A stretch of 64,000 nucleotides of DNA from VFZN01 sp050249615. GTDB lineage: Bacteria > Acidobacteriota > Vicinamibacteria > Vicinamibacterales > UBA2999. The notes beneath the pieces are model-generated. The model did not search any database and was not told where the DNA came from. It worked only from the letters and a program-made list of their open reading frames with translations. Both the position numbers and the translations under genes were made by a program. The stretch covers positions 9,091 to 73,090 of the forward strand of contig JBFWQE010000008.1 of the NCBI GenBank assembly GCA_050249615.1, read 5' to 3'. Below are positions 17,165 through 25,130 of this stretch, piece by piece. Position 1 is the stretch's first letter. Every line of letters begins with the position of its first letter.

Positions 17165-18514
17165 TCAGGCGTCGGGCACGCGAGGCAGCGGTGACGATCC
17201 GTGTCCCGCGGCTTCCTGAGCGAGGTGCTGCCGGAATGCCACGGCCACCCACACCCAGAGAAGACCGCACGCGAGCAGCAGGCGACCCGCCCACACGTTC
17301 GCCGTGGCCACATCAGGGCCCGGCACGCTGCCGGACCAGAGGGCCCAGAGCAGCACAGAGCCGCCGGCGCCTTCCGCCAGGCGGGCGGCCGTGCCTTCCG
17401 CCAGGAGCTTCGCCGCCGATCGGTGCGCGGGTTCCACCATCGCGAAGGCCTGTTCCCAGGCGACCCTGTGCACGGAGGACTTGAGGCCCCCCTCCGTCAG
17501 CCGGAGCAGCGCCCTCACGGCGGGCGACAGGGTCCACAGCACGGCCGGCGTCAGGAAGAGGAGGGCTGCGGGAAGAACCAGGAGCGAGCCGCCAAGGCCG
17601 AGCCTTCTCTGGAGCGGCGGCATGGCGAAGGCGTACACGACCAGCGCCACCAGATTCAATCCCAGGTACACATCCGCAAAGAGCTGCAGCGGGGCCCCAC
17701 CGGCCAACACGCTGCGAGTGGCCGCGGCGTAGAACAGGAACTCGACCAGCACACCCGCCAGGGCCGCTGCCATGGCCATGCCCAGGAGCATCGGCACGCG
17801 CGGTGCGGTCGCCGCCCGAAGCGGCATCGGCGGCGGGCTCGGCTGGCGTGGGGCAATCCGGCAGCGCGAGGGATACCGCGCCTGTGCCCGGCCCATCACG
17901 GCGGCGGCCGCCACCATGGCCGCAGCCGCCACCAGGAACAGCAACTGCGGCGTGACGTGGCCTGCCGCAAGCCTCGCCACGAAGGCGCCGCCCATCCCTC
18001 CGGCCAGCGAACCCGCCCCGACCCTGCCATACGCGCCGGCCAGCGCGCTCGTCGGCATCCCCCCCATCAGGTCGGCCACCAACAGCCAGGCGAGCGAGAA
18101 CAGCACGCCAAACACGAGCGGAATGGACATGAATACGATGGTCATGCCCGGACCCGCGCCGGGCCGGGCCCAGACGGACAGCGCCGCAATGCCGGCGGCA
18201 GCCGCCAGCGGAGCAAGCACGCGCATCCGGCGCCCGCCCACGAGATGCATGGCCGACAGCGTGACGAGCGCCACGGGCAGCGACAGCGCCGCCATGCCGA
18301 GGTAGGCCCATGGCAGATCGGCGAGCTCACCCGCGCGAAAGTAGAGCGCGTCGCGCGCGGTCCTGCAGAGGATGAAGGCCGCCGTCATGAGCGCCAGGGC
18401 GGCGACGACAGCCTGAGTGCGCTGCCGGACGTCCAGCGCGGTGAGCGGCGCCGGGGCAGGTGGCCGGGCCGGTGGCGGCTCCGCCAGGAGCCCGGGCGCT
18501 ACTCCGGCCGACAC
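17165..18514 (-). CDS. Second ADP/ATP-translocase-like membrane carrier
   Basis: 449 residues from the GTG at 18514, which overlaps the stop of the CMD gene by 16 nt. About 12 hydrophobic segments are visible, for example VVAALALMTAAFILCRTARDALYF and PLVFGVLFSLAWLLVADLM. The C-terminal GGLKSSVHRVAWEQAFAMVEPAHRSAAKLLAEG parallels the RQLLWLPTSRDEKYKAK block of the carrier at 15735, so the two convergent genes are distant relatives. Function is unknown. It is third in a sigma factor, CMD protein, carrier operon. The exact start is uncertain because no clear ribosome binding site is seen. Confidence 0.72.
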   Translation of the reverse strand: MSAGVAPGLLAEPPPARPPAPAPLTALDVRQRTQAVVAALALMTAAFILCRTARDALYFRAGELADLPWAYLGMAALSLPVALVTLSAMHLVGGRRMRVLAPLAAAAGIAALSVWARPGAGPGMTIVFMSIPLVFGVLFSLAWLLVADLMGGMPTSALAGAYGRVGAGSLAGGMGGAFVARLAAGHVTPQLLFLVAAAAMVAAAAVMGRAQARYPSRCRIAPRQPSPPPMPLRAATAPRVPMLLGMAMAAALAGVLVEFLFYAAATRSVLAGGAPLQLFADVYLGLNLVALVVYAFAMPPLQRRLGLGGSLLVLPAALLFLTPAVLWTLSPAVRALLRLTEGGLKSSVHRVAWEQAFAMVEPAHRSAAKLLAEGTAARLAEGAGGSVLLWALWSGSVPGPDVATANVWAGRLLLACGLLWVWVAVAFRQHLAQEAAGHGSSPLPRVPDA

Positions 18515-19008
18515 GTGGCTTCGTAGCCGGCCTCGAGGGCCAGTCCGGTCGCCAGCACCAGGCGATTCGCGAACGAGAAATAGGCGACCGTCAGGATCGC
18601 GTCGAGGATGGCCCGGTCGCTGAGGCCGATCGCCCGGAGTTCCTCGAGATCGGCCGCCGAGCACTGTTCGGGCGTTCGCGCCACCCGCGCCGCCCACGCC
18701 TCCAGGCGGGGGTCGAGCGGGTCCGGCGGCAGCTGGGCGAGGGCCGTGGCGTGATGCCCCACGCAGTACTCACAGCCATTCGCCCTGGAGACGGCGACGG
18801 CCAGGGCCTCCCGCTGCGCGCGAGACAGCGGGGAGGGCTGGAACATGATGGCCTTGTAGTGCTCGAAATGGGCCGCCAACACGCGGGGATTGAGCGATTG
18901 GACCTGATGGATGTCCGCCACCCCGCCTCGAGCGCCCGCGATCCGCCGGTACATCTCCGCCAGATCCCCCTGCGCGCGCGCTGGCGCGATCGTCTCAATC
19001 CAGGCCAT
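18499..19008 (-). CDS. Peroxidase-related CMD (AhpD-like) protein
   Basis: 169 residues from an ATG with TAGGAGCCCGAC upstream. The AhpD/carboxymuconolactone decarboxylase core has the redox motif CEYCVGHH (about residue 82), preceded by SPLSRAQREALAVAVSRANG. The opening MAWIETIAPARAQGDLAEMY is typical of the uncharacterised peroxidase-related family. Such proteins reduce peroxides through the CxxC pair. Only 9 bp separate it from the ECF sigma gene upstream, so it is probably part of that stress operon. Confidence 0.87.
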   Translation of the reverse strand: MAWIETIAPARAQGDLAEMYRRIAGARGGVADIHQVQSLNPRVLAAHFEHYKAIMFQPSPLSRAQREALAVAVSRANGCEYCVGHHATALAQLPPDPLDPRLEAWAARVARTPEQCSAADLEELRAIGLSDRAILDAILTVAYFSFANRLVLATGLALEAGYEATCRPE

Positions 19009-19017
19009 GTCGGGCTC

Positions 19018-19647
19018 CTACTCGAACGTTCGCTTCTCGTGGGTCACAGCGGGCGCGAGAACTGCGGCCAACGCTTTTCGAGCGCCGACCAGACGCAGCT
19101 TCACGGCATTTCGCGTGGTACCGAGCCGCTCCGCCGCGTCACGGATGCTGAGCCCTTCAAAATACACCAGGGTCATCGCATCTCGGTGCGGCGCCCGGAG
19201 CCGGGCGACGGCGCGCTCGATCATGGACCACCGCTCCTGCTCGATCAACACCGACTCCGTGCCGGCGGCCGGGTCATGCCACGCGTCGGTGAGCGCCAGC
19301 GGGTCCACTGGCAGCGTGTCCTGGCGGAAATCCGGGGTCCGCGCCCGCTTCCGCACCACCATCAGCGCCTCGTTCGAGGCAATCCGGAAGAGCCACGACG
19401 AAACGGCCGCCTCGCCTCGAAATCGCGGAAGAGCCCGGAACGCCTTCAGGAACGCCTCCTGCACGGCGTCTTCAGCATCGGCGTCGTTCGGCAGATAGCG
19501 CCGGGCGACGGCGAGAAGCCGGCCGCGGCAGCTCCGCACGAGGTGACGAGCGGCCTCGGGATCCTGCCGCTGCAGGCCCTCGAGCAGATCCGCATCGGTG
19601 TCGAACGCCGGCGCTGGACCCACATCGGTCCCGGAGGTCGGTGCCAT
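19018..19647 (-). CDS. ECF RNA polymerase sigma factor (B)
   Basis: 209 residues from the ATG at 19647. Region 2: LVRSCRGRLLAVARRYL, DAEDAVQEAFLKAFRALPRF, AVSSWLFRIASNEALMVVRK. Region 4: LRAPHRDAMTLVYFEGLSIR, AERLGTTRNAVKLRLVGARK. It heads an operon with the CMD protein and a carrier. Its own GTAACG/RGAC promoter ends 8 bp before the start, consistent with autoregulation and a leaderless mRNA. That makes it my first candidate for the factor reading this motif throughout the window. No anti-sigma gene is adjacent. Confidence 0.9.
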   Translation of the reverse strand: MAPTSGTDVGPAPAFDTDADLLEGLQRQDPEAARHLVRSCRGRLLAVARRYLPNDADAEDAVQEAFLKAFRALPRFRGEAAVSSWLFRIASNEALMVVRKRARTPDFRQDTLPVDPLALTDAWHDPAAGTESVLIEQERWSMIERAVARLRAPHRDAMTLVYFEGLSIRDAAERLGTTRNAVKLRLVGARKALAAVLAPAVTHEKRTFE

Positions 19648-19655
19648 CCCGGAAA

Positions 19656-19684
19656 GGGTCTCGCGACCAGGCCAGTTCGTTACA
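19656..19684 (-). promoter_or_regulatory. ECF-type promoter motif for sigma factor B
   Basis: Minus strand: TGTAACG (19678-19684), 16-bp spacer, AGACCC (19656-19661). It lies back to back with the rightward copy at 19706-19733. Confidence 0.6.
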
Positions 19685-19705
19685 CCGCGCTCGATCAGCG
19701 AAACG

Positions 19706-19733
19706 CGTAACGTTCCCGCCCCGGCGCGGACTG
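19706..19733 (+). promoter_or_regulatory. ECF-type promoter motif for the TVP38/flavoprotein operon
   Basis: CGTAACG (19706-19712), 15-bp spacer, GGACTG (19728-19733), about 37 bp before the start at 19771. It pairs divergently with the sigma B promoter. Confidence 0.62.
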
Positions 19734-19770
19734 ACAGGCAGCCGCAGGGCGCGGCAGGGTGAGGCCTTTC

Positions 19771-20478
19771 ATGCGTATCACGTACAAATTCATCCTTGGC
19801 CTTGGCGCGGCCGCGGCAATTCTTCTCATGGCACTGCAACTCCCCCTGGCGGAGTGGGCGGCCGGCCTGGTCACCTGGATCCAGGCCGCCGGGGCAACGG
19901 GCACGGCAGTGTTCGCCATGGCCTATCTCCTGGCGACACTGGGCATGCTGCCGGGCTCCGTCCTGACGCTGGGGGCCGGGTTCGTCTACGGGCCGGTGGG
20001 CGGGACGCTCCTGGTCTCCCCGGTCAGCGTACTGGCCGCGACGTGCGCGTTCCTGCTGGGCCGGACGGCCGCCCGCGGGTGGGTGGCGCATCGCCTGACC
20101 GCGTTCCCTCGGTTCGAGGCCGTCGACCGGGCGGTGGAAGGGGCGGGCTTCAGAATCGTGCTGCTCCTCCGGCTGTCACCGCTGTTCCCGTTCACGGTAC
20201 TGAACTACGCGCTGGGCCTGACTCGCGTGCGGCTGCGCGACTACGTCGCGGCCTCGTGGCTGGGCATGCTGCCGGGCACCATCCTGTACGTGTATCTCGG
20301 GTCACTTGTCACCAGCGCGTCGGACCTGGCGCGCGGCGGTGCGGGCACGGCGACGAGCTGGACGTACTGGCTTGGCCTCGGGGCCAGCCTAGCCGTGGCG
20401 ATCGTGGTGACCCGGACGGCGCGGACCGCGCTTTCCCAATCACTGTCGGCTCATGCCGCGAGCCTGGAGTCCCGATGA
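19771..20478 (+). CDS. TVP38/TMEM64 (DedA-like, SNARE-associated) membrane protein
   Basis: 235 residues. GTGAGG lies before the ATG at 19771, which I prefer over the GTG at 19759. The SNARE-associated/VTT domain is clear: GMLPGSVLTLGAGFVYGPVGG, then FRIVLLLRLSPLFPFTVLNYALGLTRV and YVAASWLGMLPGTILYVYLGS. Members are thought to move lipids across membranes. The stop overlaps the following flavoprotein start (ATGA). TVP38 plus a MerA-like flavoprotein is a common bacterial pairing, sometimes fused. Confidence 0.88.
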   Translation: MRITYKFILGLGAAAAILLMALQLPLAEWAAGLVTWIQAAGATGTAVFAMAYLLATLGMLPGSVLTLGAGFVYGPVGGTLLVSPVSVLAATCAFLLGRTAARGWVAHRLTAFPRFEAVDRAVEGAGFRIVLLLRLSPLFPFTVLNYALGLTRVRLRDYVAASWLGMLPGTILYVYLGSLVTSASDLARGGAGTATSWTYWLGLGASLAVAIVVTRTARTALSQSLSAHAASLESR

Positions 20479-22025
20479 CCGTCATGGAGTCCTCTCACGC
20501 TGTCACCGCGACCGACGCGGTCCCCGGGCTGCTGGCCGCCGACGATCACGATCGCCGGCTCGTCTCGCTCGTCCACCCCCCGGACTGGGTCAACCCGGAT
20601 CCGCCGGGCACGTACAACCTCGTGGTGATCGGTGGGGGAACGGCGGGCCTCGTGTCGGCCGCCGGCGCGGCGGGGCTCGGCGCCCGTGTCGCGCTGGTCG
20701 AGCGGCGTCTCCTGGGCGGCGACTGCCTCAATTACGGGTGTGTGCCGTCGAAGGCCCTCATCCGCGCGGGACGCGCCGTGGCGGACGCGCGGCAGGCCGC
20801 CCTGTTCGGCCTGGTGCGGCCCCAGGACGACGGTGTGGATTTCCCGTCGGTCATGAACCGGATGCGTGCGCTCAGGGCCGACATCGGAGCCCATGACTCG
20901 GCGCGCCGCTTCCGCGATCTCGGCGTCGACGTGTACCTGGGCGATGCCCATTTCGCCGGGCGGGATGCGATCGAAGTCGGGGGACGCCGCCTGCGCTTCT
21001 CGCGCGCCGTCATCGCCACCGGTGCGCGTCCGGCGGCGCCGTCCATCTCGGGCTTGACGGAAACGGGATATCTCACCAACGAAACGCTCTTCGGGCTCAC
21101 CGCGCTGCCCCGGCGTCTCGCCGTCGTTGGCGCCGGTCCCATCGGGTGCGAGATGGCTCAGGCCTTCGCCCGGTTCGGCAGCGTCGTGACGATCGTCAGC
21201 CTCGACCCCACCATCCTCCCGCGCGAGGATCCGGACGCCGCCCGTGTGGTCCAGTCACAGCTCGAGCGTGAGGGGATCAGGTTCCTGCTGGGTGCGCGGC
21301 TCACGACAGTGGAACGGACGCCGGGAGGCAAACGCCTCCACGTCGAACGCGTGCAGAGCGCGGAATCGCTCGAAGCCGACGAGATCCTCATCGCCGTCGG
21401 GCGCGCCCCAAATGTCGAGGGCCTCGGGCTCGAGACCGCCGGGGTGGCATTCACCCCGCGCGGCGTCACCGTCAGCGACACGTTGCAGACCACGAATCCG
21501 CGCATCTACGCCGCCGGGGACGTCTGCTCCGCGTACCAGTTCACGCACGCCGCCGATGCCATGGCGCGAATCGTGATCCAGAACGCCCTCTTCTTCGGAC
21601 GCCGGAAGGCGAGCGCGCTCGCCATGCCGTGGTGCACGTACACGGACCCCGAGGTTGCCCATGTCGGCCTCGCCGAAGCGGAGGCGCGGTCGCGTGGGCA
21701 TCGCGTCCAGACCCTCGACGTCGGCCTCGAGGACGTCGACCGGGCCATCCTCGACGGAGACAGGCACGGCTTCGCCCGCCTGCACGTGGATTCTCGCGGG
21801 CGCATCCTCGGCGGCACCATCGTCGCGGGGCATGCCGGGGAGATGATTGGCGAGCTCGCGCTCGCGATCACCGCGGGGCTCGGGGCCGCCGCGCTGTCCA
21901 GCACGATCCATCCCTACCCGACACAGGCCGAGGTCCTGCGGAAGCTGGGCGACGCCTATCGGCGATCGAAAGTGACGCCGGGGCTGCGCCGGATCCTCGA
22001 GCGGTTCTTCGCCTGGCGACGGTAG
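20475..22025 (+). CDS. MerA-like pyridine nucleotide-disulfide oxidoreductase
   Basis: 516 residues. An N-terminal extension of about 50 residues precedes the FAD motif VVIGGGTAGLVSAAGAAGLG and the redox disulfide GGDCLNYGCVPSKALIRAGR (Cx4C). An NAD(P) motif (VVGAGPIGCEMAQAFARFGS), a second FAD motif (IYAAGDVCS) and a dimerisation domain (PWCTYTDPEVAHVGLAE, STIHPYPTQAEVLRKLGD) follow. The C-terminus is LERFFAWRR and lacks the vicinal CC pair that mercuric reductase needs, so it is not a true MerA. It is co-transcribed with TVP38. The electron acceptor is unknown. Confidence 0.87.
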   Translation: MTVMESSHAVTATDAVPGLLAADDHDRRLVSLVHPPDWVNPDPPGTYNLVVIGGGTAGLVSAAGAAGLGARVALVERRLLGGDCLNYGCVPSKALIRAGRAVADARQAALFGLVRPQDDGVDFPSVMNRMRALRADIGAHDSARRFRDLGVDVYLGDAHFAGRDAIEVGGRRLRFSRAVIATGARPAAPSISGLTETGYLTNETLFGLTALPRRLAVVGAGPIGCEMAQAFARFGSVVTIVSLDPTILPREDPDAARVVQSQLEREGIRFLLGARLTTVERTPGGKRLHVERVQSAESLEADEILIAVGRAPNVEGLGLETAGVAFTPRGVTVSDTLQTTNPRIYAAGDVCSAYQFTHAADAMARIVIQNALFFGRRKASALAMPWCTYTDPEVAHVGLAEAEARSRGHRVQTLDVGLEDVDRAILDGDRHGFARLHVDSRGRILGGTIVAGHAGEMIGELALAITAGLGAAALSSTIHPYPTQAEVLRKLGDAYRRSKVTPGLRRILERFFAWRR

Positions 22026-22033
22026 GCGCGGGC

Positions 22034-22062
22034 TGTAACGGCAGCGAGGTGCCGCGGGACTG
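22034..22062 (+). promoter_or_regulatory. ECF-type promoter motif for the YHS/DUF547 genes
   Basis: TGTAACG (22034-22040), 16-bp spacer, GGACTG (22057-22062), starting 8 bp after the flavoprotein stop and 90 bp before the YHS start. Confidence 0.62.
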
Positions 22063-22151
22063 AACGCCAGATGCCGAGCTCGGTTCGCGTGGCGCGGACC
22101 TTGCGGCCCGCGGCCCGCATGCTGCGTCGGCGTGAGAAGGAGTGCCCGTCC

Positions 22152-22613
22152 ATGTTCAACACCCTCGTTCGATCCGCTCTCGTCTGTGGCCTCCTGGCCA
22201 CCGCATCCATCGTCGCGGCCGGCGCACAGAGCGGCGCGCCGGCGGCCACGCAGGCGGGAGACGTCGCGCTTGGCGGCTACTGCCCTGTGGCCTACGTGGC
22301 GATGAACCAGGCCATGAAGGGCGACCCGAGCCAGAAGAGCACCTACAAGGGGAAGACGTATCACTTCGCGAACGCCGATGCGAAGAAGATGTTCGACGCC
22401 GCCCCGGACAAGTACGTGCCGGCCTACGACGGCTGGTGCGCCACGGCGGTCGCGCAGAACATGAAGCTCGCGTCCGACCCCGCGCTCTTCACCATCCACA
22501 ACGGCCGCGCCTATCTGTTCTCGGACGCCGGGGCAAAGGCCATGTTCGACAAGGACAAGACCGGGACGATCGCGAAGGCGGACCGCGCCTGGACCACCCT
22601 CGCCAGCAAGTAG
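22152..22613 (+). CDS. Secreted YHS-domain protein
   Basis: 153 residues from the ATG at 22152 (AGAAGGAGTG upstream). The signal peptide is LVRSALVCGLLATASIVAAG. The mature part has the YHS pattern GGYCPVAY, then YKGKTYHFANADAKKMFDAAPDKYVPAYDGWCA, followed by a second YHS-like half (FTIHNGRAYLFSDAGAKAMFD). YHS domains are small metal-binding folds associated with copper or heavy-metal proteins. It lies between the MerA-like and DUF547 genes, as in other rSAM/selenodomain clusters. Confidence 0.85.
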   Translation: MFNTLVRSALVCGLLATASIVAAGAQSGAPAATQAGDVALGGYCPVAYVAMNQAMKGDPSQKSTYKGKTYHFANADAKKMFDAAPDKYVPAYDGWCATAVAQNMKLASDPALFTIHNGRAYLFSDAGAKAMFDKDKTGTIAKADRAWTTLASK

Positions 22614-22693
22614 GTCCCCGGCCCGGCTCGCGTCGCCCGCGTGGCACGTGGGCCGGGCATCTCCCCTCGCCCTCGCCAGGAAAGGATCCCGAC

Positions 22694-23530
22694 GTGTTCG
22701 CTCGTGCTCCGATCGTACTCCTCGCCTTCGCGGTCGCGTCGGGCGCCGCCCACGGAGAAGCCCGAATGGCCGCCTTCGACCACCACTATGGTCGGTACGC
22801 GTCGGTGCTCGCGAGGCACCTGCGGGGCCCGCGCGTGGACTACGCCGCGCTGAAGGCCAATCGCGCGGATCTCGACCAGGTCGTGGCCTCGTTCGCCGGC
22901 GTGACCGCCGCGGACGAGGCATCGTGGTCGCGGGCCGAGCGACTGGCGTTCTGGATCAACGCCTATAACGTGTTCACGCTGCGGGCGATCGTGGATCACT
23001 ACCCCATTCAGGGAAGCTGGATGAGCCTGTATCCGCGCAACAGCATCCGCCAGATCGATGGCGTCTGGACCGACGTGAAGTGGATGGCGGCCGGCCGGGA
23101 GGTGACGCTCGACGAGATCGAACACCAGATCCTGAGGCCGCAGTTCCAGGAGCCACGTATGCACCTGGCGATCAACTGTGCCTCGGTGGGTTGTCCACCG
23201 CTGGCGGCCGAGCCGTATCGCGCGGCATCGCTCCACCAGCAGCTCGATGCCGCGACGGCACGGTATCTCGCGAGCCCGCTCGGCCTGGTCGTCTCGGGCT
23301 CGACGCTTCGGATGTCCAGCATCTTCAAGTGGTTTGGCGGCGACTTCGAGGCGCGGTACGGACCCGAGGGCCCCGCCAGTCGCTCGGGGACCGACCGCGC
23401 CCTGCTCGGCCTGATCATGAAGCACGGCCCGGTGAACGCCCGGACGATCGCAGGAGCGGGCAAGGCTCGCATCACCTTCCTCGACTATGACTGGTCCCTC
23501 AACGACGTCGCCAACGCGACCTCACGGTGA
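22694..23530 (+). CDS. Secreted DUF547 protein
   Basis: 278 residues from a GTG with AGGAAAGGATCC upstream. A signal peptide (APIVLLAFAVASGAAHGEAR) is followed by the DUF547 core: RLAFWINAYNVFTLRAIVDHYP, RNSIRQIDGVWTDVKWMAAG, LDEIEHQILRP, MHLAINCASVGCPPLAAEPY and MSSIFKWFGGDFEARYG. The NCASVGCPPL block with two cysteines is the most conserved part of the family, whose function is unknown. It recurs with TIGR04282/04283 glycosyltransferases and ArsS-type genes. Confidence 0.87.
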   Translation: MFARAPIVLLAFAVASGAAHGEARMAAFDHHYGRYASVLARHLRGPRVDYAALKANRADLDQVVASFAGVTAADEASWSRAERLAFWINAYNVFTLRAIVDHYPIQGSWMSLYPRNSIRQIDGVWTDVKWMAAGREVTLDEIEHQILRPQFQEPRMHLAINCASVGCPPLAAEPYRAASLHQQLDAATARYLASPLGLVVSGSTLRMSSIFKWFGGDFEARYGPEGPASRSGTDRALLGLIMKHGPVNARTIAGAGKARITFLDYDWSLNDVANATSR

Positions 23531-23536
23531 TGGGTG

Positions 23537-24427
23537 ATGGCAAAGGCCTCGTCTCCCCGCCGCCTCGAACGGGTCGTGCTGGCGATGGTCGCGCGGGCCC
23601 CGAGCGCGCCCGGCAAGAGCCGGCTCGCCGGCCAGCTCGACCGGGCGATGCACGAGGCCCTGCGTGCCGCCCTGTTCGATGACACCTTTGCTGTCCTCTG
23701 CCAGGTCCCTCGCACGTCGCGAGCGATTGTCTTCGAGCCCGTCGAGGCGCGCGACGAGATTCGGCGGCGCACGACCGGCCGCGTGGCGCTGGTGCCGCAG
23801 CGCGTCGGGGATCTCGGTGCCCGGCTGATTGGCGCGCTCGAGGACCTGTTGACGCCCGGGGTCGATGCCGTGCTCTTCATCGGTTCAGACCTTCCCGATC
23901 TCCCCGTCCGCTTCGTGCAGCGGGCCGTCGCCTGGCTCCGGCTGCCGGGCGACCGCGTCGTCCTCGGACCAGCCGAGGACGGCGGGTACTACCTGATCGG
24001 GTTGAAAGGCCTCCACCGCGAACTGTTCAGCGGCATTGCGTGGGGCACCAGTACGGTGCTCGCCGAGACCGTTCACCGGGCACGGGCCGCCGGGCTCGAC
24101 GTCGAGTTGCTCGATCCCTGGTCCGATGTGGATGTCCCGGCCGATCTGCTGCGCCTCGCCGAGCGCCGAGGCGGCGCGGCGGCACGGACGCGCCGCTGGC
24201 TGGAGGACTTCAGTGCGGGGCCTGTGAGTCGTGCCGCGCGCGGAACGCCTCGCGAAGCGCCGGATCCATCGACGGCGGTTTCGCCGGCTGCTCCTTCAGG
24301 TGGTGCAACAGTTCGGTCGTCGTCCGCATCTGGCCGACGTACCGGCGGCACACCGCGCACATCGCGAGGTGGAGGCGAAACTGCAGGCGGCCCCACCAGG
24401 ACAGGTCGCGCTCGAGGTAGTCGGTGA
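23537..24427 (+). CDS. TIGR04282-type (CofC-like) nucleotidyl/glycosyl transferase
   Basis: 296 residues as annotated. The family core spans about residues 12-225: VVLAMVARAPSAPGKSRLAG, VLFIGSDLPDLPVRFVQRAV, RVVLGPAEDGGYYLIGLKGL and GIAWGTSTVLAETVHRA, with all expected motifs intact. After about residue 228 the sequence becomes arginine/serine-rich and overlaps the oppositely oriented anti-sigma gene by 218 bp. In the neighbouring frame a stop occurs at 24225-24227, where the family normally ends, so the last 65 or so codons are probably not native. A single-base indel near 24200 would explain this. Confidence 0.82.
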   Translation: MAKASSPRRLERVVLAMVARAPSAPGKSRLAGQLDRAMHEALRAALFDDTFAVLCQVPRTSRAIVFEPVEARDEIRRRTTGRVALVPQRVGDLGARLIGALEDLLTPGVDAVLFIGSDLPDLPVRFVQRAVAWLRLPGDRVVLGPAEDGGYYLIGLKGLHRELFSGIAWGTSTVLAETVHRARAAGLDVELLDPWSDVDVPADLLRLAERRGGAAARTRRWLEDFSAGPVSRAARGTPREAPDPSTAVSPAAPSGGATVRSSSASGRRTGGTPRTSRGGGETAGGPTRTGRARGSR

Positions 24428-24458
24428 CGCGTTCGGTGACGTCTCGGCAGGTCAACAT
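24210..24458 (-). CDS. Zinc-finger (zf-HC2) anti-sigma factor
   Basis: 82 residues. The ZAS-type zinc site is visible as MLTCRDVTERVTDYLE and HLAMCAVCRRYVGQ (HxxxCxxC). No transmembrane segment follows, so this is a soluble anti-sigma of the redox- or zinc-responsive kind. It starts 22 bp after the sigma factor gene at 24481-25101, its obvious partner. Known ZAS proteins release their sigma factor when the cysteines are oxidised or the zinc is lost. Confidence 0.87.
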   Translation of the reverse strand: MLTCRDVTERVTDYLERDLSWWGRLQFRLHLAMCAVCRRYVGQMRTTTELLHHLKEQPAKPPSMDPALREAFRARHDSQAPH

Positions 24459-24480
24459 GGGTGGCTCGATTCAACCCCGG

Positions 24481-25101
24481 CTAGCGGCCTCTCTGGGCCA
24501 GCGCGTCGGCCAGCACCGTGCGAATCCGGGTGCGGCCGCGGTGCAGGAGCACTCGCTGGTTGGTCTCGCTGATGCCGAGAATGTTACACGCCTCCTGGGC
24601 TTCGAGGCCCTCGACATCCCTCAGCGTCACGACGGCTCGCTGTCCGTCGGGGAGCTGGTCGATCGCCTCGAGGAGCGCCTGATGGACCTCCGCCTTGAGA
24701 AGGAGGCCCTCGGGATCTGCTGCGGGCCACTCCCCGGGCGGCTGCTGCCATCCGCCACGCGCGTCGAACCAGCTCGCGCCGGTGTCGTCGCCGGGCGGAT
24801 CGGGCCCCTCGAGATCGGACGCGGTCACCCAGCGGCCTTCGCGCACGGCGTGCGTGCGCGCCCGGTTCGCGACGATCTGAAACAGCCAGGATCGAAGCGA
24901 CGACCGGCGCTCGAAGCGCGACAGGCCCTTGATCACCGCGAGCCACGTCTCCTGGACAACGTCGGCGGCCAGCGCATCCGTCCGGCAGTAGACGCGGGCC
25001 AGCCGCAGCAGGCGGGTGTGATACTTCGCCACCAGCTCTTCGAAGGCCGTTTCTTCACCCGCCAGCAGGCGGTCGATCAGGGCGTGCTCGGCACCATCCA
25101 T
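24481..25101 (-). CDS. ECF RNA polymerase sigma factor (C)
   Basis: 206 residues. Region 2 (FEELVAKYHTRLLRLARVY, AADVVQETWLAVIKGLSRFE, SLRSWLFQIVANRARTHAVRE) and region 4 (IDQLPDGQRAVVTLRDVEGL, ILGISETNQRVLLHRGRTRI) flank an acidic linker with WQQPPGEW. It is closely parallel to sigma factor A (15039-15701), so the two are paralogs. The zf-HC2 anti-sigma follows in the same operon. I do not see the GTAACG/RGAC motif in front of it. Confidence 0.92.
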   Translation of the reverse strand: MDGAEHALIDRLLAGEETAFEELVAKYHTRLLRLARVYCRTDALAADVVQETWLAVIKGLSRFERRSSLRSWLFQIVANRARTHAVREGRWVTASDLEGPDPPGDDTGASWFDARGGWQQPPGEWPAADPEGLLLKAEVHQALLEAIDQLPDGQRAVVTLRDVEGLEAQEACNILGISETNQRVLLHRGRTRIRTVLADALAQRGR

Positions 25102-25130
25102 GACACGAGGACCGGAGAGAGCGTATCACC

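Noticed and set aside
20475..22025. Annotation as mercuric reductase MerA
   Set aside because: The C-terminal vicinal cysteine pair is absent, and there is no merT/merP or MerR operator in front of it.
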